Shown in pieces: positions 22,607 to 33,199 of a stretch of DNA of 64,000 bases; position 1 is the first letter of the stretch; every line of letters starts with the position of its first letter. The notes below the pieces were generated by a model. The model saw only the letters and a list, made by a program, of their open reading frames with translations. It had not been told where the DNA came from and did not search any database. The DNA is from Gongronella butleri (lineage: Eukaryota > Mucoromycota > Mucoromycetes > Mucorales > Cunninghamellaceae). The DNA is taken from positions 372,001 through 436,000 of the forward strand of contig JAIWZP010000008.1 of NCBI GenBank assembly GCA_025201375.1, in the 5' to 3' direction. The position numbers were made by a program, and so were the translations under genes.

Positions 22607-24410
22607 ATGAGTGATATTGTCCCTTTCACGGTGCCTGCGCTGACAGACGCTCAGCAAGAGCAGCTAAAGTCCAAGCTGAGCGATGTTGTGTATCCCAACG
22701 AGCTCGAGCAGAACGTCGGCTGGGAGTATGGTAAGACGCGCCCACCAAAAAAAAAAAAAAAAAAAAAAAAGACGAGCACCTTGTTAAAGAGTCGCTTTTT
22801 TAGGCGCGCCGACGTGGGCGGTCAAGCCAATGGTGGAGAAATGGCAACACGAGTATGATTTTGAGGTTGCGCGTGCCGAAATCAATCAATGGCATCATTA
22901 CCACACGCCCATTGACGGGCTCAAGATCCACTTTATTCATGAGCCGTCGCCGCAGCCGGGTGCGATCCCCATTCTCCTGTGTCATGGCTGGCCATCGACT
23001 TTTTACGAGTTTCACAAGGTGATCAACACGCTGCGCGACGGCCAGAACGGCAAACAGGTAACAAGTGCAATCTTTCCACTTTTTGCTCAGCAAGTCTTGG
23101 GGTTCTCACACGTCTTGTTTTGTTTTTAATGCAAAAAAAAGGCATTCCATGTGGTTGTGCCCAGTTTGCCCGGGTTTGGGTACTCGGATGCGCCAAAGGA
23201 GACGGGCTATGGTGTGATCAAGATGTCGGAAGTGCTGAACAAGCTGATGATCAAGCTGGGCTACGACAAATACGTGTGGCACGGGGGTGATTGGGGCGCG
23301 ATCATTGGTAAAGCTTTTTTTTTTTTTTGGGTGGGCATGGGGAAAGCGATGAGGGGCGAGAAAAGAAAAAGAGCAAAAGCAAAAGACAAAAGTGCATGAA
23401 AAAGCTGACCAAGTTCTGTTTTAGGAAAGTACACGGCGGCGTACCATAGCGAGAATTGCAAGGCATTCCACACGAGCCTTCCCTTCATCCTTCCGCCTGT
23501 GCCTGCCCCGCGTAACCTGCTGTTCCACCCGTTCAAGGTGATCAAGTTCTTTGCCAGTCTGCTTGTCGGATTTGATCGCGTCTATGGTCAGGGCAAAACC
23601 AATGTCAAGGACGCCACGTTTGCAAACGCGGATTTGTCGTACAATTGCGGCTACCGTGCGATCCAGGGCACGCGACCCTACACTCTGTCTTATGGTCTCT
23701 CGGACAGCCCTGCTGGCTTGCTTGGTAAGCCATTGGCCCTTTTTTTATTTGCTTGTGCCCTCATGGGCAGGCTCACTTTATCTTTTTCTTTTTTTTTTAA
23801 ATCATAGGTTGGCTGCTTGAGAAATACCACGATTGGACGTACCACAAGGACGATGTGGAGGGCGCCAAGGTGGCATTGCCGCCCACCATCTCTGCCGACG
23901 AATTTCTTACGCAGGTGACGCTGTATTGGGCGACAAATTCGCTTTCGTCGTCCATCCGCATCTATTATGAGTGCCTGCACCACTATGAAATCTTCAAGGT
24001 GCTCATTCCGCGCGTCAATGTGCCCACGGCCATCACCAACTTTGCGCATGACATTCACAAAGTATGCTAAAAAAAAAAAAAAAGCAAAAAAAGGGACGCG
24101 CTGCTCACTCTGTTGCCTCTCCTTCTCTCTCTTTTTCTTTTTTTTTTTTCAATCAGCTGCCACAAGATTGGGTGGCGACGGCGCTGAATTTGGTGCAGTA
24201 CAAGGAACACAATGAGGTACAGTGGCACTGCGATCGCAAATTGGCACGGCTTGCAGCGGCAAAAAGGAGATGACGGCTAACTCTATTCTGTTTCTTTGTG
24301 CGACGGGCCTCTAGGGCGGCCACTTCCCCGGTCTCGAGGCCGATAAGTTGTTGGCCAGCGATCTGCAATCGTTTGGCTACAAGCTGGTCAAGCAAAAGGC
24401 CATGTTGTAG
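22607..24410 (+). CDS. Microsomal-type epoxide hydrolase (alpha/beta hydrolase)
   Basis: Seven exons: 22607-22730, 22804-23057, 23142-23307, 23425-23724, 23808-24061, 24157-24216, 24315-24410; 417 residues. An N-terminal EHN-type domain precedes the hydrolase fold. The oxyanion motif is CHGWP, the nucleophile elbow is HGGDWG with Asp176, the acid is probably Asp363 in FAHDIHK, and the base is His389 in GGHFPGLE. The spacing Asp363-His389 matches the family. Tyrosines in the lid region probably activate the epoxide. The family opens epoxides to diols for detoxification or secondary metabolism. No clear transmembrane anchor is seen at the N-terminus (MSDIVPFTVPALT), so it is probably soluble. 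Confidence 0.92.
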
Positions 24411-25006
24411 AAAGAGAAAAAAAGACGATAAAAAAAACCCACTAGTGTGTTTGTGGCATTGTTTTTCTGCTTTTTCAGGAGTGGCCCGGATTTATTTGGA
24501 CGATTGGTTGCCCATTGGCTGCGTGGCGTCCCAAGTGACATCAAGTGTTTCTATAAATATGAAAAAGGATCGTCCTGGAGTGGATCTGCACATATTGCAC
24601 CGATCCCGTGGGTGCCAAGAGATTTGGTTTGCGTTTATACTGTGTTTTGAGCATGCCAATGGCTTTAAAAACGCCTTGCATGAAAAACGCTAGCTTATTT
24701 TAGCTTGCCGTTTTGGTGTGGGATGGGAAATCAGTCAGCAAAAGACGGGGGGCAAGGAGGCGGGGGAAGGGGGGGGGGAAATGATGCAAGCTTTGCCACG
24801 AGTGGTGCGTCGTACAACAAAAAGGCGGATGTTGGCGCCCAATGAATTGTTGGGCGGGCCCTATTTGTTTCCCTTTTTTGATGCATTTTATTTCTTTCTC
24901 TTCTTTTTTTTGCTCGACATTTTTCCACGATTTCGTCGCAACGTCGCTCTCTCGCACACCGCCATTATTAAAAAAAAAAGATTGCCAAAAGGCTATTTCA
25001 CACACC
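24411..25006. other. Intergenic region, promoter of the SAM-like protein gene
   Basis: Nearly 600 bases. It contains the 3' flank of epoxide hydrolase, a G-rich stretch (24746-24779) and a pyrimidine-rich stretch (24868-24925) upstream of the next start codon. No gene found. Confidence 0.4.
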
Positions 25007-26640
25007 ATGACTGGAATACCACCAAGGATGCTGGACATCCCCTCGAGTTCAAATCAAGGTGAGTTTGCGATCGTCCCGAGGGGCAAAAAAAAATGGCAAC
25101 CCGAGAATTCCCTGGGCTTTTTTTTTTTTTTTTTTTTCTGAAGCGGCCTAGCTCAAACACTTGCATATTTGTCGATCAGCCCACCCATTGATGCCCATTA
25201 TTTTTTGTTTCTTTTTTCTATCATATGGATGCCTCTGATAGCCCTCTCAGTTTGCACAAACATGCTGCCTGACACACTCGTATGTGCCATTGAACAACCA
25301 AGTCAAAAGCTTGGCGTGGGATCACTCAATTTTTTTTTTGGCGGGGAAAATAGCAAGCGTCGGTGCTCGTTCGACGAATAGGGCTTCAGGAAGGCTGGAC
25401 GAGCGACCTCATTGCGCAGAGCATACACCAATTGAACGACCAACGACTATACAAGGTATGTCGTCGGGGCCATTTGGGCACATGGGATGAGCAAGGGGGT
25501 CAAAAGAGGGCACACGGTCGTTTTGACCCCTCCCCGCCCCTTTTTGCCTTTTTTTCTCCTGGATCCTCCTCTCTTCATTTGATTATTTTCATTTGATCGA
25601 CGCCAGTGCCCTCATTCCTCATTGCGGGAAAGAAAAAAAAAAACAGGCACTAACAGTCCTCTCGCCTCCTTGTTTCTCCTTTTTTGCCTTTTTTTTTTCT
25701 TTCTTTCTTTAGGTGCGCGATCTGATTGCCTTGTCAAATGAAAGCTGGGAGGTGAGCCATTGATCCGCTAAAAAAAAAAAAAAAAAAAAATGTGGTTCTG
25801 GAGCAATCGTTTTGTTGGCGCCTTTTTTTTCATCTTGATTGTTGATTGCTGATCATTGCTCATTTTTTTCTTTTTGTTCTCTTTTTTTTTCCTATTTTCG
25901 ATTTGCTGATGCGATTTCCCCAGGTGATCGCCCTTCTTCCGCAAGTGAAAAAGGTGCTACGATCGGCGCTTGCCAAGGATTGGCTGCCTAGTGGGCAAAC
26001 CAGCAGCGGGGCGGCGGAAGCCGCGGCTACAAAGCGGCGCAAAAAAAAGACGAAAAAGAAGAAAAACATCAACATGACGCCACTGACGAACGAATCGTGG
26101 CTGGCGATGACGACGTCGCCGGTCGATGTTTATGCGCCGCCATCATCGGACCTTTGGCCGGATCCTGCGGTGGCCATGGGCGATGTGATCTGCGACGACC
26201 CATTGACGATCCAAAACACGCTTCGCAACTTATCATTGTCGTTTGACGGCGAGTGGCCAGAACCATCCACATCCACGTCCGCGTCCACGACGCCCTCAAA
26301 TTCGCCACGCTTTGCAAAGCGACACAAAAGCGTGCGTTTCCAAGACAGGCACAGCATCATCTTTGATCACCACGCCTCTTCTTCTTCGTCATCGTCAGCA
26401 TCATCCTGCTCGTCCGCGTCGCCACCAGCCATGCTGTCGCCCGTGTTGCCTCGCGCATTGCCAATGGCGCCGCCAATGCCACAAACATCCTTGTCCACGC
26501 CAATTCATCCGACAACGTACGCTGACGAAGAAGCATTGATGACGGCCGCCGCCGCCGCCATGGTCGTGCGTCGCTCTGGGAGCACGCGAAGGGAACCGCA
26601 GCGCGCATCCTCCGTCCATCCGCCCATTGCAACGCGCTAA
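25007..26640 (+). CDS. Unknown protein with a short SAM-like helical domain and a disordered C-terminus
   Basis: Four exons: 25007-25058, 25358-25455, 25713-25751, 25924-26640; 301 residues, all joins in frame. Residues about 18-80 form a compact five-helix-like segment (VLVRRIGLQEGWTSDLIAQS, then LNDQRLYKVRDLIALSNESW, then VIALLPQVKKVLRSALA) whose length and hydrophobic pattern resemble a SAM or death-like fold; I give this as a structural guess. It is followed by a lysine-rich KRRKKKTKKKKN patch that could be a nuclear signal, then Ser-rich and Pro-rich disorder with poly-Ser and poly-Ala runs. The conserved part is divided by three introns, the disordered part is one exon. No family name can be given. 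Confidence 0.65.
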
Positions 26641-26888
26641 ATCGTCAAAATAAGAAAATCCAAATACATTATATCCCCCGTCTTTCTGTCGCATTGATCA
26701 CCCCCTCTTCCACCCCCTCCCCCCTACTCTTTTTTTTTTTCATGCCACTTTCATGCCAAATCCATAAACGTATCATGATGATTTCCAAAGAATTAAAAAA
26801 AACACAAGGCGATTACGCCAAATTTACGCGAATTGGGTCATTTTGATGGTTTTTGAAACGGCTGCGCCGCTGGGCATCCCCAACTTTT

Positions 26889-27458
26889 TTATTTCTTCTT
26901 TTTTTTCTTCTTGTTGGAGCGTTCGCTGAGATACATGGACAAAAAGTCGCCCTGACCGCCCATGGCCCTTTTTGTCTTTTTGCTGCTGTGCTTTGCCTCG
27001 TCATCGTCGTCATCGTCGTCGGCCTTGTCCTCTTTGCCGCGTTTTTTCGACGTGTCCGTTTGTGTGGCGGGGTCCGGGTCGTCGCGCTGGCCCCGTTTTC
27101 GCTGATTTTGATTGAGAATCTTGTTTTTTAGCAATGTTTGCTGCTTGGTCAAAATACCTGTGGCCCTGGCCGCCTCGTTGTGCGAGAGAAACTTGGCACC
27201 CAAGCCCAGTCTATGAAGAAAATAATGAGATCCTTGCCGAAAATGCCACTTTTTACACACTTACCTGTCAGGCCGACCTTTGGAAAACTTGTCGTACAGG
27301 CTTTGTTGCGCCATGTCGTCGTCTTTTTCCTTGTTGTCGCCGTCGTCTGTGTCTGGTGGCAGCCACGACTCGATCAGAGCATGTGCTATGCTCATGGACT
27401 GGTCGATCTGTGTCTTGATCGTGTCATTTTCACTGGTATCCTGCTTTTTGCTCTTCAT
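26889..27458 (-). CDS. Small charged protein, lysine/aspartate rich, unknown
   Basis: Two exons, 27458-27265 and 27210-26889; 171 residues. The conserved-looking core is QQSLYDKFSKGRPDRLGLGAKFLSHNEAA, split by the intron, followed by a short basic helix (TKQQTLLKNKILNQNQRKRG). The rest alternates acidic (Asp7) and basic (SKKTKR) tracts and ends in a poly-Lys tail. Composition suggests a nucleolar or ribosome-assembly protein, which is inference only. It is divergently arranged with the F-box gene, with only 150 bases between the two start codons. Confidence 0.7.
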
Positions 27459-27608
27459 AATGCGCGAAAATGAAAAAAAAGGGGGAGGGGGAGAGAGTGA
27501 GAGGAGAAAGCGGAGAAAAAAGATAAAATTCGCAAACATGACTATTTTGTCTCTGTTTCTTTTTTTTTTCTTTTTCTTGTTTCAATTTGTCGTTTTTTTT
27601 TTCTTGCC
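27459..27608. promoter_or_regulatory. Short bidirectional promoter
   Basis: 150 bases separate the start codons of the lysine-rich gene (-) and the F-box gene (+). It is made of a GGGGAGGGGGAGAGAG purine tract next to a T-rich tract, and has no obvious TATA box. Confidence 0.5.
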
Positions 27609-30329
27609 ATGAAGCTGGCCTATGAGCTTTTGTGTCTTGTTGTTGCTCATTTGACGCCCAAGGATCTTGCGCAGCTGTGTCTTGTGTGTCGTCCGTGGCG
27701 GCAGCGGATGCAACCATTTTTATATCGCGTTGTGCACCTGGACACACAGTGGCAGCTGGATATGTTTATCAAGACGGTGAATCGACGACGCAAGCTTGGT
27801 GTGCTTGTACAGCGCGTGTATTTGTACCATCCGGATCTCGATTTGCTCGATAAAAAGGCACGCAAGCTTTTGTTGCTGCGGCGCGCGACACCCTACCTGC
27901 TTTCGCTGGACCACGCGCCATTTCCGCGTGGACCGGTCCGACCCATTGAATTCTTGCCAGACGAGAATTCGGTGGTGGTCAAGGACGGCGACGACGAAGT
28001 GGCCATGGACGAAAAGGCGCTGTTGCCTGCACAATGGAGGCGATTGGACCATTTACCACGCTGGCACGCAGATGAGCCGTCGCGGTGGGTGCCGTTGCTA
28101 CATGAACAGCTGCGGTCGCTGGAATGTCCGGTCAATGAGCTATTTGACCATGCATTGATGCCCGAAGGCCGTCTTCGCGCGCATCCGATTGAGCCCATCT
28201 TCACCCATTTGTCGACATTGACCGTTACGTGCTACGAGCGACTGCGTGCCAGCAGCAATACGCCTTCCCTCGAATTCGACACGCTGGTGGCTTTGTTCGA
28301 ATCCATTCACGATTTCGCGCCGAATCTGACATCGTTTACGTACCGACAGCCGATGGACTCGCGCGACGACAAAGGCGCACACATTCGCAAGCCGACGCAG
28401 CCGCCACAAGCCAACCCATTCATGCTACCGCCCATTGACCCTGATTACACGTACAACTCGGACAAAATGGTGCCCAGCAGCAAGATGAAACACGTGCATC
28501 TGACCCTCATGTGGCTGCGCCAGCCATGGCTCGATTACGTGCACGCCAAATACCCGCAATTGACCAGCTTGTCTCTGCGCATTGTAAGAAGAATTGATGG
28601 CATTGACACGCACGACCCGTTTGATCGCATCTTCTCCAGAAACCCCCAAACACAGCCCACCGACCCGCTGCGCATCCACGCCTGCAACCTGACGGACCTC
28701 AGCATCAACGTCAATGCCAATATTTTAGAAAGAATGCCCGACGAAACGTCCGTTGAGCCGCTGCTCGCCCAATGGCTAAGCTGCCCCATCATGGATCAAG
28801 AAGACGCCGCCGCCGATGAGCAGGATGCCGATTATCATGACGACGATGACGACGACGACGACCCGGACCACGACCCCATGTCCATGAGCGACGAGGATTC
28901 CTACGACAGCGACCTCGACAATGACTATGACGACAGTGCAGACGACAATGGCAGCATCGACCCCGCCAATATCATCCGCGTCCCCGGCTTTGACAGTAGC
29001 GACGACCAAGAAGAACCCCACCCTCCTTTGGTTGAGGATCATCCGGAGCGCATGGTCACTGATTCCGCATCTGCAGCACGGGACGAGGACAATGAGGACG
29101 ACAATGGCTCAGAAACATCCATGACCGCAGCAACCGAAAAGGACGATGCGTCGATTCTGGAGCTAAAGGCCGAGGAGCACACAGAATTCAAGCCAGAACA
29201 GATCAGCACCAGCACCAGCACCAGCAACAACAACAACGACAACACGGACGACCAGCATGCGATGGAAGAAGAAAACGACGACACAGAAATGGCCACGGCG
29301 GATTATCCGCTACCGCCACCGCTAGCATCCGCATCGCCCGTGCCATCATCACCGTCATATGTGCCTTCGGCGCTCCTGGCATCGACGGTGCAGCCGTCGT
29401 TCCCGCGCCCAGGCCCCTTTAACGGGTCATTGCTGGCTCTGCCGCCTCCACCGGAGCCCGCGCGACACAAACACAAGCTGAAAAGCCTGACATGGCGTGT
29501 CGAGCCGTGTGTGTTCCACTACCCGGCGGTGGCATACGTGCCAATGGACCTGCTGCACCAATTGAGCGAGCTGCGCGCCGCACTCAATCGCTTTGATACC
29601 CCGATGCACGACTTTTTCTTCGCCAAGCATCTGCACAGCATCCACCCGCACATCACGCGTCTCGAGCTCAACTTGGTCCACCGCACCAGCGATCCGGCCG
29701 TCGACTGGCGCCACATGCTGCGCCGGTTCCCGTCATTGCGTCACTTGAGCTTGGATGGCTTCCAATTGTGCCATGAGGACACAACGCGCGGCGAGCCAAA
29801 GCACGCGAAAAAGGCGCGCTACGCCCTGGATCGGCACCAGCACCTCGTCACACTCCAGCTGAACCACGTCCAGCTCGCGTCCGGCGCTCTGATTGGCGAC
29901 ATCATCGAGGCGTGCCCCAAGCTCGTGAATTTGCACGTCCACAATGCTGAACTTTCATTGTACGGCAACAGCCGCCTGCCTGTGCTGCTTGATTTCCCCA
30001 CGCGCGCCTTCAACCAAGTGTCGTTTTACTGGCCAAAGATGCGCGCCCCGCGGATCACGTCGTCGCTCACCAAACTGATCTGTGTTCAATCCACCGAAAA
30101 GGTGACCGAGCGCATCACGGCCGCGCAGCTGCTCCAAGACTACGATAGCCAGCGACCCCGTGCCCTGTATTCGGACAATGTGGAGTTTGCAGCTTACCTC
30201 GCCTTGCACCCTTGCTTCAAGATCGTCCTCCGCGCCAAAATGGTCTATCGCCATTGCGAAAACACCCCCCTCGAGCACGGCCACATTGGCATCAGCGACG
30301 CCCTCAACGATGCCAATTTTAGCCATTAA
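27609..30329 (+). CDS. F-box protein with divergent leucine-rich repeats and a long acidic insert
   Basis: A single exon of 906 codons. The N-terminal 45 residues are an F-box (MKLAYELLCLVVAHLTPKDL, AQLCLVCRPWRQRMQPFLYR), the part that binds Skp1 in SCF ubiquitin ligases. Downstream, repeated leucine/histidine patterns (LSTLTVTCYERL, LTSLSLRIVRR, LRHLSLDGFQL, LVTLQLNHVQLASGALIGDI, LVNLHVHNAEL) are irregular LRRs likely to bind substrate. Residues about 395-600 are a disordered, strongly acidic insert with Asp and Glu runs and poly-Asn, splitting the LRR region in two. The lack of introns contrasts with most neighbours. An AATAAA follows at 30401. Substrate unknown. Confidence 0.85.
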   Translation: MKLAYELLCLVVAHLTPKDLAQLCLVCRPWRQRMQPFLYRVVHLDTQWQLDMFIKTVNRRRKLGVLVQRVYLYHPDLDLLDKKARKLLLLRRATPYLLSLDHAPFPRGPVRPIEFLPDENSVVVKDGDDEVAMDEKALLPAQWRRLDHLPRWHADEPSRWVPLLHEQLRSLECPVNELFDHALMPEGRLRAHPIEPIFTHLSTLTVTCYERLRASSNTPSLEFDTLVALFESIHDFAPNLTSFTYRQPMDSRDDKGAHIRKPTQPPQANPFMLPPIDPDYTYNSDKMVPSSKMKHVHLTLMWLRQPWLDYVHAKYPQLTSLSLRIVRRIDGIDTHDPFDRIFSRNPQTQPTDPLRIHACNLTDLSINVNANILERMPDETSVEPLLAQWLSCPIMDQEDAAADEQDADYHDDDDDDDDPDHDPMSMSDEDSYDSDLDNDYDDSADDNGSIDPANIIRVPGFDSSDDQEEPHPPLVEDHPERMVTDSASAARDEDNEDDNGSETSMTAATEKDDASILELKAEEHTEFKPEQISTSTSTSNNNNDNTDDQHAMEEENDDTEMATADYPLPPPLASASPVPSSPSYVPSALLASTVQPSFPRPGPFNGSLLALPPPPEPARHKHKLKSLTWRVEPCVFHYPAVAYVPMDLLHQLSELRAALNRFDTPMHDFFFAKHLHSIHPHITRLELNLVHRTSDPAVDWRHMLRRFPSLRHLSLDGFQLCHEDTTRGEPKHAKKARYALDRHQHLVTLQLNHVQLASGALIGDIIEACPKLVNLHVHNAELSLYGNSRLPVLLDFPTRAFNQVSFYWPKMRAPRITSSLTKLICVQSTEKVTERITAAQLLQDYDSQRPRALYSDNVEFAAYLALHPCFKIVLRAKMVYRHCENTPLEHGHIGISDALNDANFSH

Positions 30330-30659
30330 ATGTCTCCCCCCCCCCATTCCCATCTTGCTCCTTCCTTCCTCCCGTGCCCGTCTGCTATTCCCTCCCCCAC
30401 AATAAACGGCATGCATTGCCCATGTCATATGTACGTATTTGATTTCAAAATTGGTGAGGTCGTTGCGACAAGTATGAAGCGTGTCTTATGTACTGTATGA
30501 TACTTTTGTTTGCAAAAAAAAAAAAAAAAAAGCAGGTACTGTAGCAAGGATGATACGTACACAAATACTGTACGTACGTACCTATCATACTGTATATGAT
30601 ATCATACAGTAGTAAAAGCACAAATTTCATTCGTTTTGGCTTTTTATCATACGTATCAT

Positions 30660-31430
30660 ACGCACAAAGAAAGCGTTTGAACAACTGTCCATGTTTCGAT
30701 CTCAGTAGACAGAAACTCACGTGTGCTACTGCATCATTACTGTATTCGATGATACTGTACCTGAAGGCTGAAGCATCGCGCTACACAACTTTACACAAAA
30801 ACGAACACATTTACAGGAGCTTTTAAAAACCAAAGAACGTGCTTTTCAGGCTTTGTCGGCCTGCTGTGCCTCCAGAAATTTTTTTACAGCCTTCTTGCCC
30901 GCTAATGAAACTTGCGCCACTGCCTAAACTCTAGCTCAGTGCTCAAGACGGATCCACCCGATTTTTTTTCGACTCGAAAATGCCACAAATCTCCTATTTG
31001 TACTATTTTGCATTCATCTGTCCACCTGCATGGTCGACCCCGCTCAAAACAGCCGCATCGAATTCATCACAAAATTTGGAACAAAAAAGCTTAAACCGCC
31101 AAAGCGCTACGACCACTTTTGAAAAATTCAGGGGTCACACATTTCAATCTCAGGAAATGCCAAATTTGTGGATTTTCGAACTCCGCGTGATCAATGCATA
31201 TCAAACAGGTAACTCTGACAATTTGCTATTGGCACACAAAATGGCGAATCGCCCCAAAGTAAGAAAAAAGCTCAAAGAGTGATGCATGAATGGCGATCGA
31301 CTGAGAAAACTGCTTACTTTGGGCAAGATTTTTTTTGTGAAAATTTAAGGTTTGACACTTCCAAATTAAGGTGGTGGATTGCATGGAATTTTATATTTTT
31401 ACTGTATTTTTTATTTGCACATTTTTGTGC
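30660..31430 (+). repeat. Dispersed repeat B, copy 1 (uninterrupted)
   Basis: Matches 54020-54415 and then 55995-56315 in the same order and orientation. Anchors: GTCCATGTTTCGATCTCAGT, TGTGCCTCCAGAAA, ACAGCCTTCTTGCCCG, GACTCGAAAATGCCA, CATTCATCTGTCCA, TGGTCGACCCCGC, then CAGGGGTCACACATTTCAAT, ACTCTGACAATTTGCTATTGG and GCGATCGACTGA. About 770 bases, perhaps 75-80% identical by eye. No coding frame. Confidence 0.85.
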
Positions 31431-31551
31431 GCTGAGTGAGCCTGCAGCCTGGTGAATGACCGATGCAAAATTGTTCAAACCCAAGCTAGCGCGCAGCAAG
31501 TCATTTCATTAGATGCTTTGCTCCACTATTTGTTAATATAACTGCAATAAA

Positions 31552-31605
31552 AATCGGGGGTCGACTAGACCGTAATCGAGCATATCGTGATCAAAGATTT
31601 TGATG
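31552..31605. repeat. Dispersed repeat A, copy 2 (fragment)
   Basis: AATCGGGGGTCGACTAGACC, GTAATCGAGCATATCGTGAT and ATCAAAGATTTTGATG align with 10358-10411 (AATCGGCGGTCGACTTGACC and onward). Confidence 0.75.
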
Positions 31606-31905
31606 AAAAAGTGACGTACTGTACAGTACTGTAGTACAGTACCCGGACAAAAAAAAGTTCCTCCCTGGCCATTTCTCAGCAGTGCGAGGAGTCACTGTAT
31701 ATACTGTATCCCCTTCTTCCGGACACTCAATTAGTTTTTCCCCACTGAATACAACACATACAGTACTGTACCTTCCCATCCCCTTCTTGCTTATTAAACC
31801 CCTCTGGCTCTAACAATGGTTTCCAATCAACTTGCCAAGTGTTCTCGTGGGCGCTTCAAGCCGGCTTTTGTGTCACGTCGATCCAAGAATGAAGTCCCAA
31901 TATAG

Positions 31906-31930
31906 GCGCGCGCCGCGGAGCGGCGCGCGC
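31906..31930. other. Perfect GC-rich hairpin, 11 base-pair stem
   Basis: GCGCGCGCCGC (31906-31916), loop GGA, then GCGGCGCGCGC (31920-31930). The stem is all G and C in an AT-rich repeat region, 50-100 bases upstream of the integrase relic. Confidence 0.85.
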
Positions 31931-31979
31931 ACGGATCACTGGTCGCCTCCGCCCCTTGCAATCGGGGACCTCGACGTGT

Positions 31980-32345
31980 CGGTCCGCGTCAGGATCGTCA
32001 CACTTGGGAAGCAAGCAAGAGATAGACAACTCATCACATGTTCACATCTCAGCACCACCGCTTTCTGCCCGCAAACGAACGGTCTGGTGAAACGGAGGAT
32101 GAACGGCACTATCGACATTTTGGCCAAGATCACGAAGAACGCACGCGGTGAAAAAAAGACAATTGCTTGCGACGCATATCTGGCGGAAATCGCGGAAACA
32201 TTGTACCGTATGTTGGCAATTCGTACAATGCCCAATGAAGCGACCCAGGCGACACGCACGACGCACCATCGATGAGAGGCCGCAAACAATCCGATGAGGC
32301 CAAGGTGGTCGCCAAGAAGCGATATGACGACGACCAAATACACAC
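31980..32345 (+). pseudogene. Relic of a Ty3/gypsy-type retrotransposon integrase
   Basis: The frame around 32050-32115 reads STTAFCPQTNGLVKRRMN, the hallmark stretch that follows the second catalytic aspartate of retroelement integrases and precedes the catalytic glutamate helix. The position of the expected glutamate (after the LVxR) is occupied by a different residue, so the active site is gone. After the stop at 32273 a second frame reads EAKVVAKKRYDDDQ, resembling the normal downstream end of the integrase core, which indicates a frameshift. No reverse transcriptase, protease or gag is nearby, and only about 120 codons survive. Confidence 0.7.
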
Positions 32346-32724
32346 GTGCATGATGCGAAGCGAATATTATTCAAGGAGAAAAAATAGAATTTTCCGTACC
32401 TCTTGTTCGATTTGGCCATTTTTGCCCACTTTTCGCTCGACGACCTTAATCGAGTTTGCCAGGAACTTTTGCCTGACATGTTGCAATATTATGAAATGTG
32501 TTTTACAGTATATGTTATACAGTACTGTATACAGTATCAAGATAGTAGAATAATCGAATGGCACTACTGTTCAAATTTTATTTTGATTTGATGGATTTCG
32601 AGAAATTGATGATTTATCATAGAACTGTATTAAAAACCGCTTTTTTCCGTTTGGTCATAAGGTGGGTTGTGATTTGTAGACAGAAAAAAAAATACAAAGG
32701 TACGGTAACATATATCATACAGTA

Positions 32725-32915
32725 GAATGTTGTCGTGCAAAAAATCGCCATCAAAACTTTTGTCGAAAAATTGAATTTTCTCCATCAGTTTTGATTAGAT
32801 CGTCGTGAAGAAATTGGTCTCATTTGACATGCAATGAATGGCTACCATATTTTTGGCACTTTAAAAGCGTCGCGGGTCGTCCTGTAAGTTATTACCGAGC
32901 AAATTGGATACAGTA
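32725..32915. repeat. Dispersed repeat A, copy 3
   Basis: TTGTCGTGCAAAAAATCG, ATCAAAACTTTTGTCG, TTGAATTTTCTCC, GTTTTGATTAGATC, TTTAAAAGCGTCGCGGGTCG and ATTACCGAGCAAATTGGATA follow the order of 10376-10545. Old and diverged. Confidence 0.6.
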
Positions 32916-33199
32916 TAAAAAACGATGAAATGTTTGATCGGATTTTGCAAGCATGCAAATGTTGTCATTCATCGTGTCATACTCGCATACGTACAGTGCA
33001 ATCAGAAAATGTTGCTCCAGCTGTGTCTCTTTTGAACGAGACAGTACTGTACCGATGTTGTGGTTCTGGAATGTTTTGCTCTTTTTTGTCTCATTTAGCC
33101 CTTTTTTCCTCCGCATATTCCCCTAATCCTCCCCCCATTCTGCCGGTCCGGAGCTTTGATGAATCTAGCAAAACGATAAATTTATTGACGTTTTTAAGT

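Larger units (their letters stand above)
30330..33199. other. Repeat-filled gene desert
   Basis: 2.9 kb with parts of repeats A and B, an integrase relic and many TACTGTA/TACAGTA copies (for example near 30487, 30536, 30590, 31617-31642, 31700, 31760, 32503-32540, 33050). No intact gene. Confidence 0.6.

Noticed and set aside
31700..31830. Possible LTR end (TTATTAAACCCC ... GGCTCTAACA followed by ATGGTTTCC)
   Set aside because: It resembles an LTR end plus a primer-binding site, but no second LTR or exact TG...CA pair could be found, so it is not listed as a feature.
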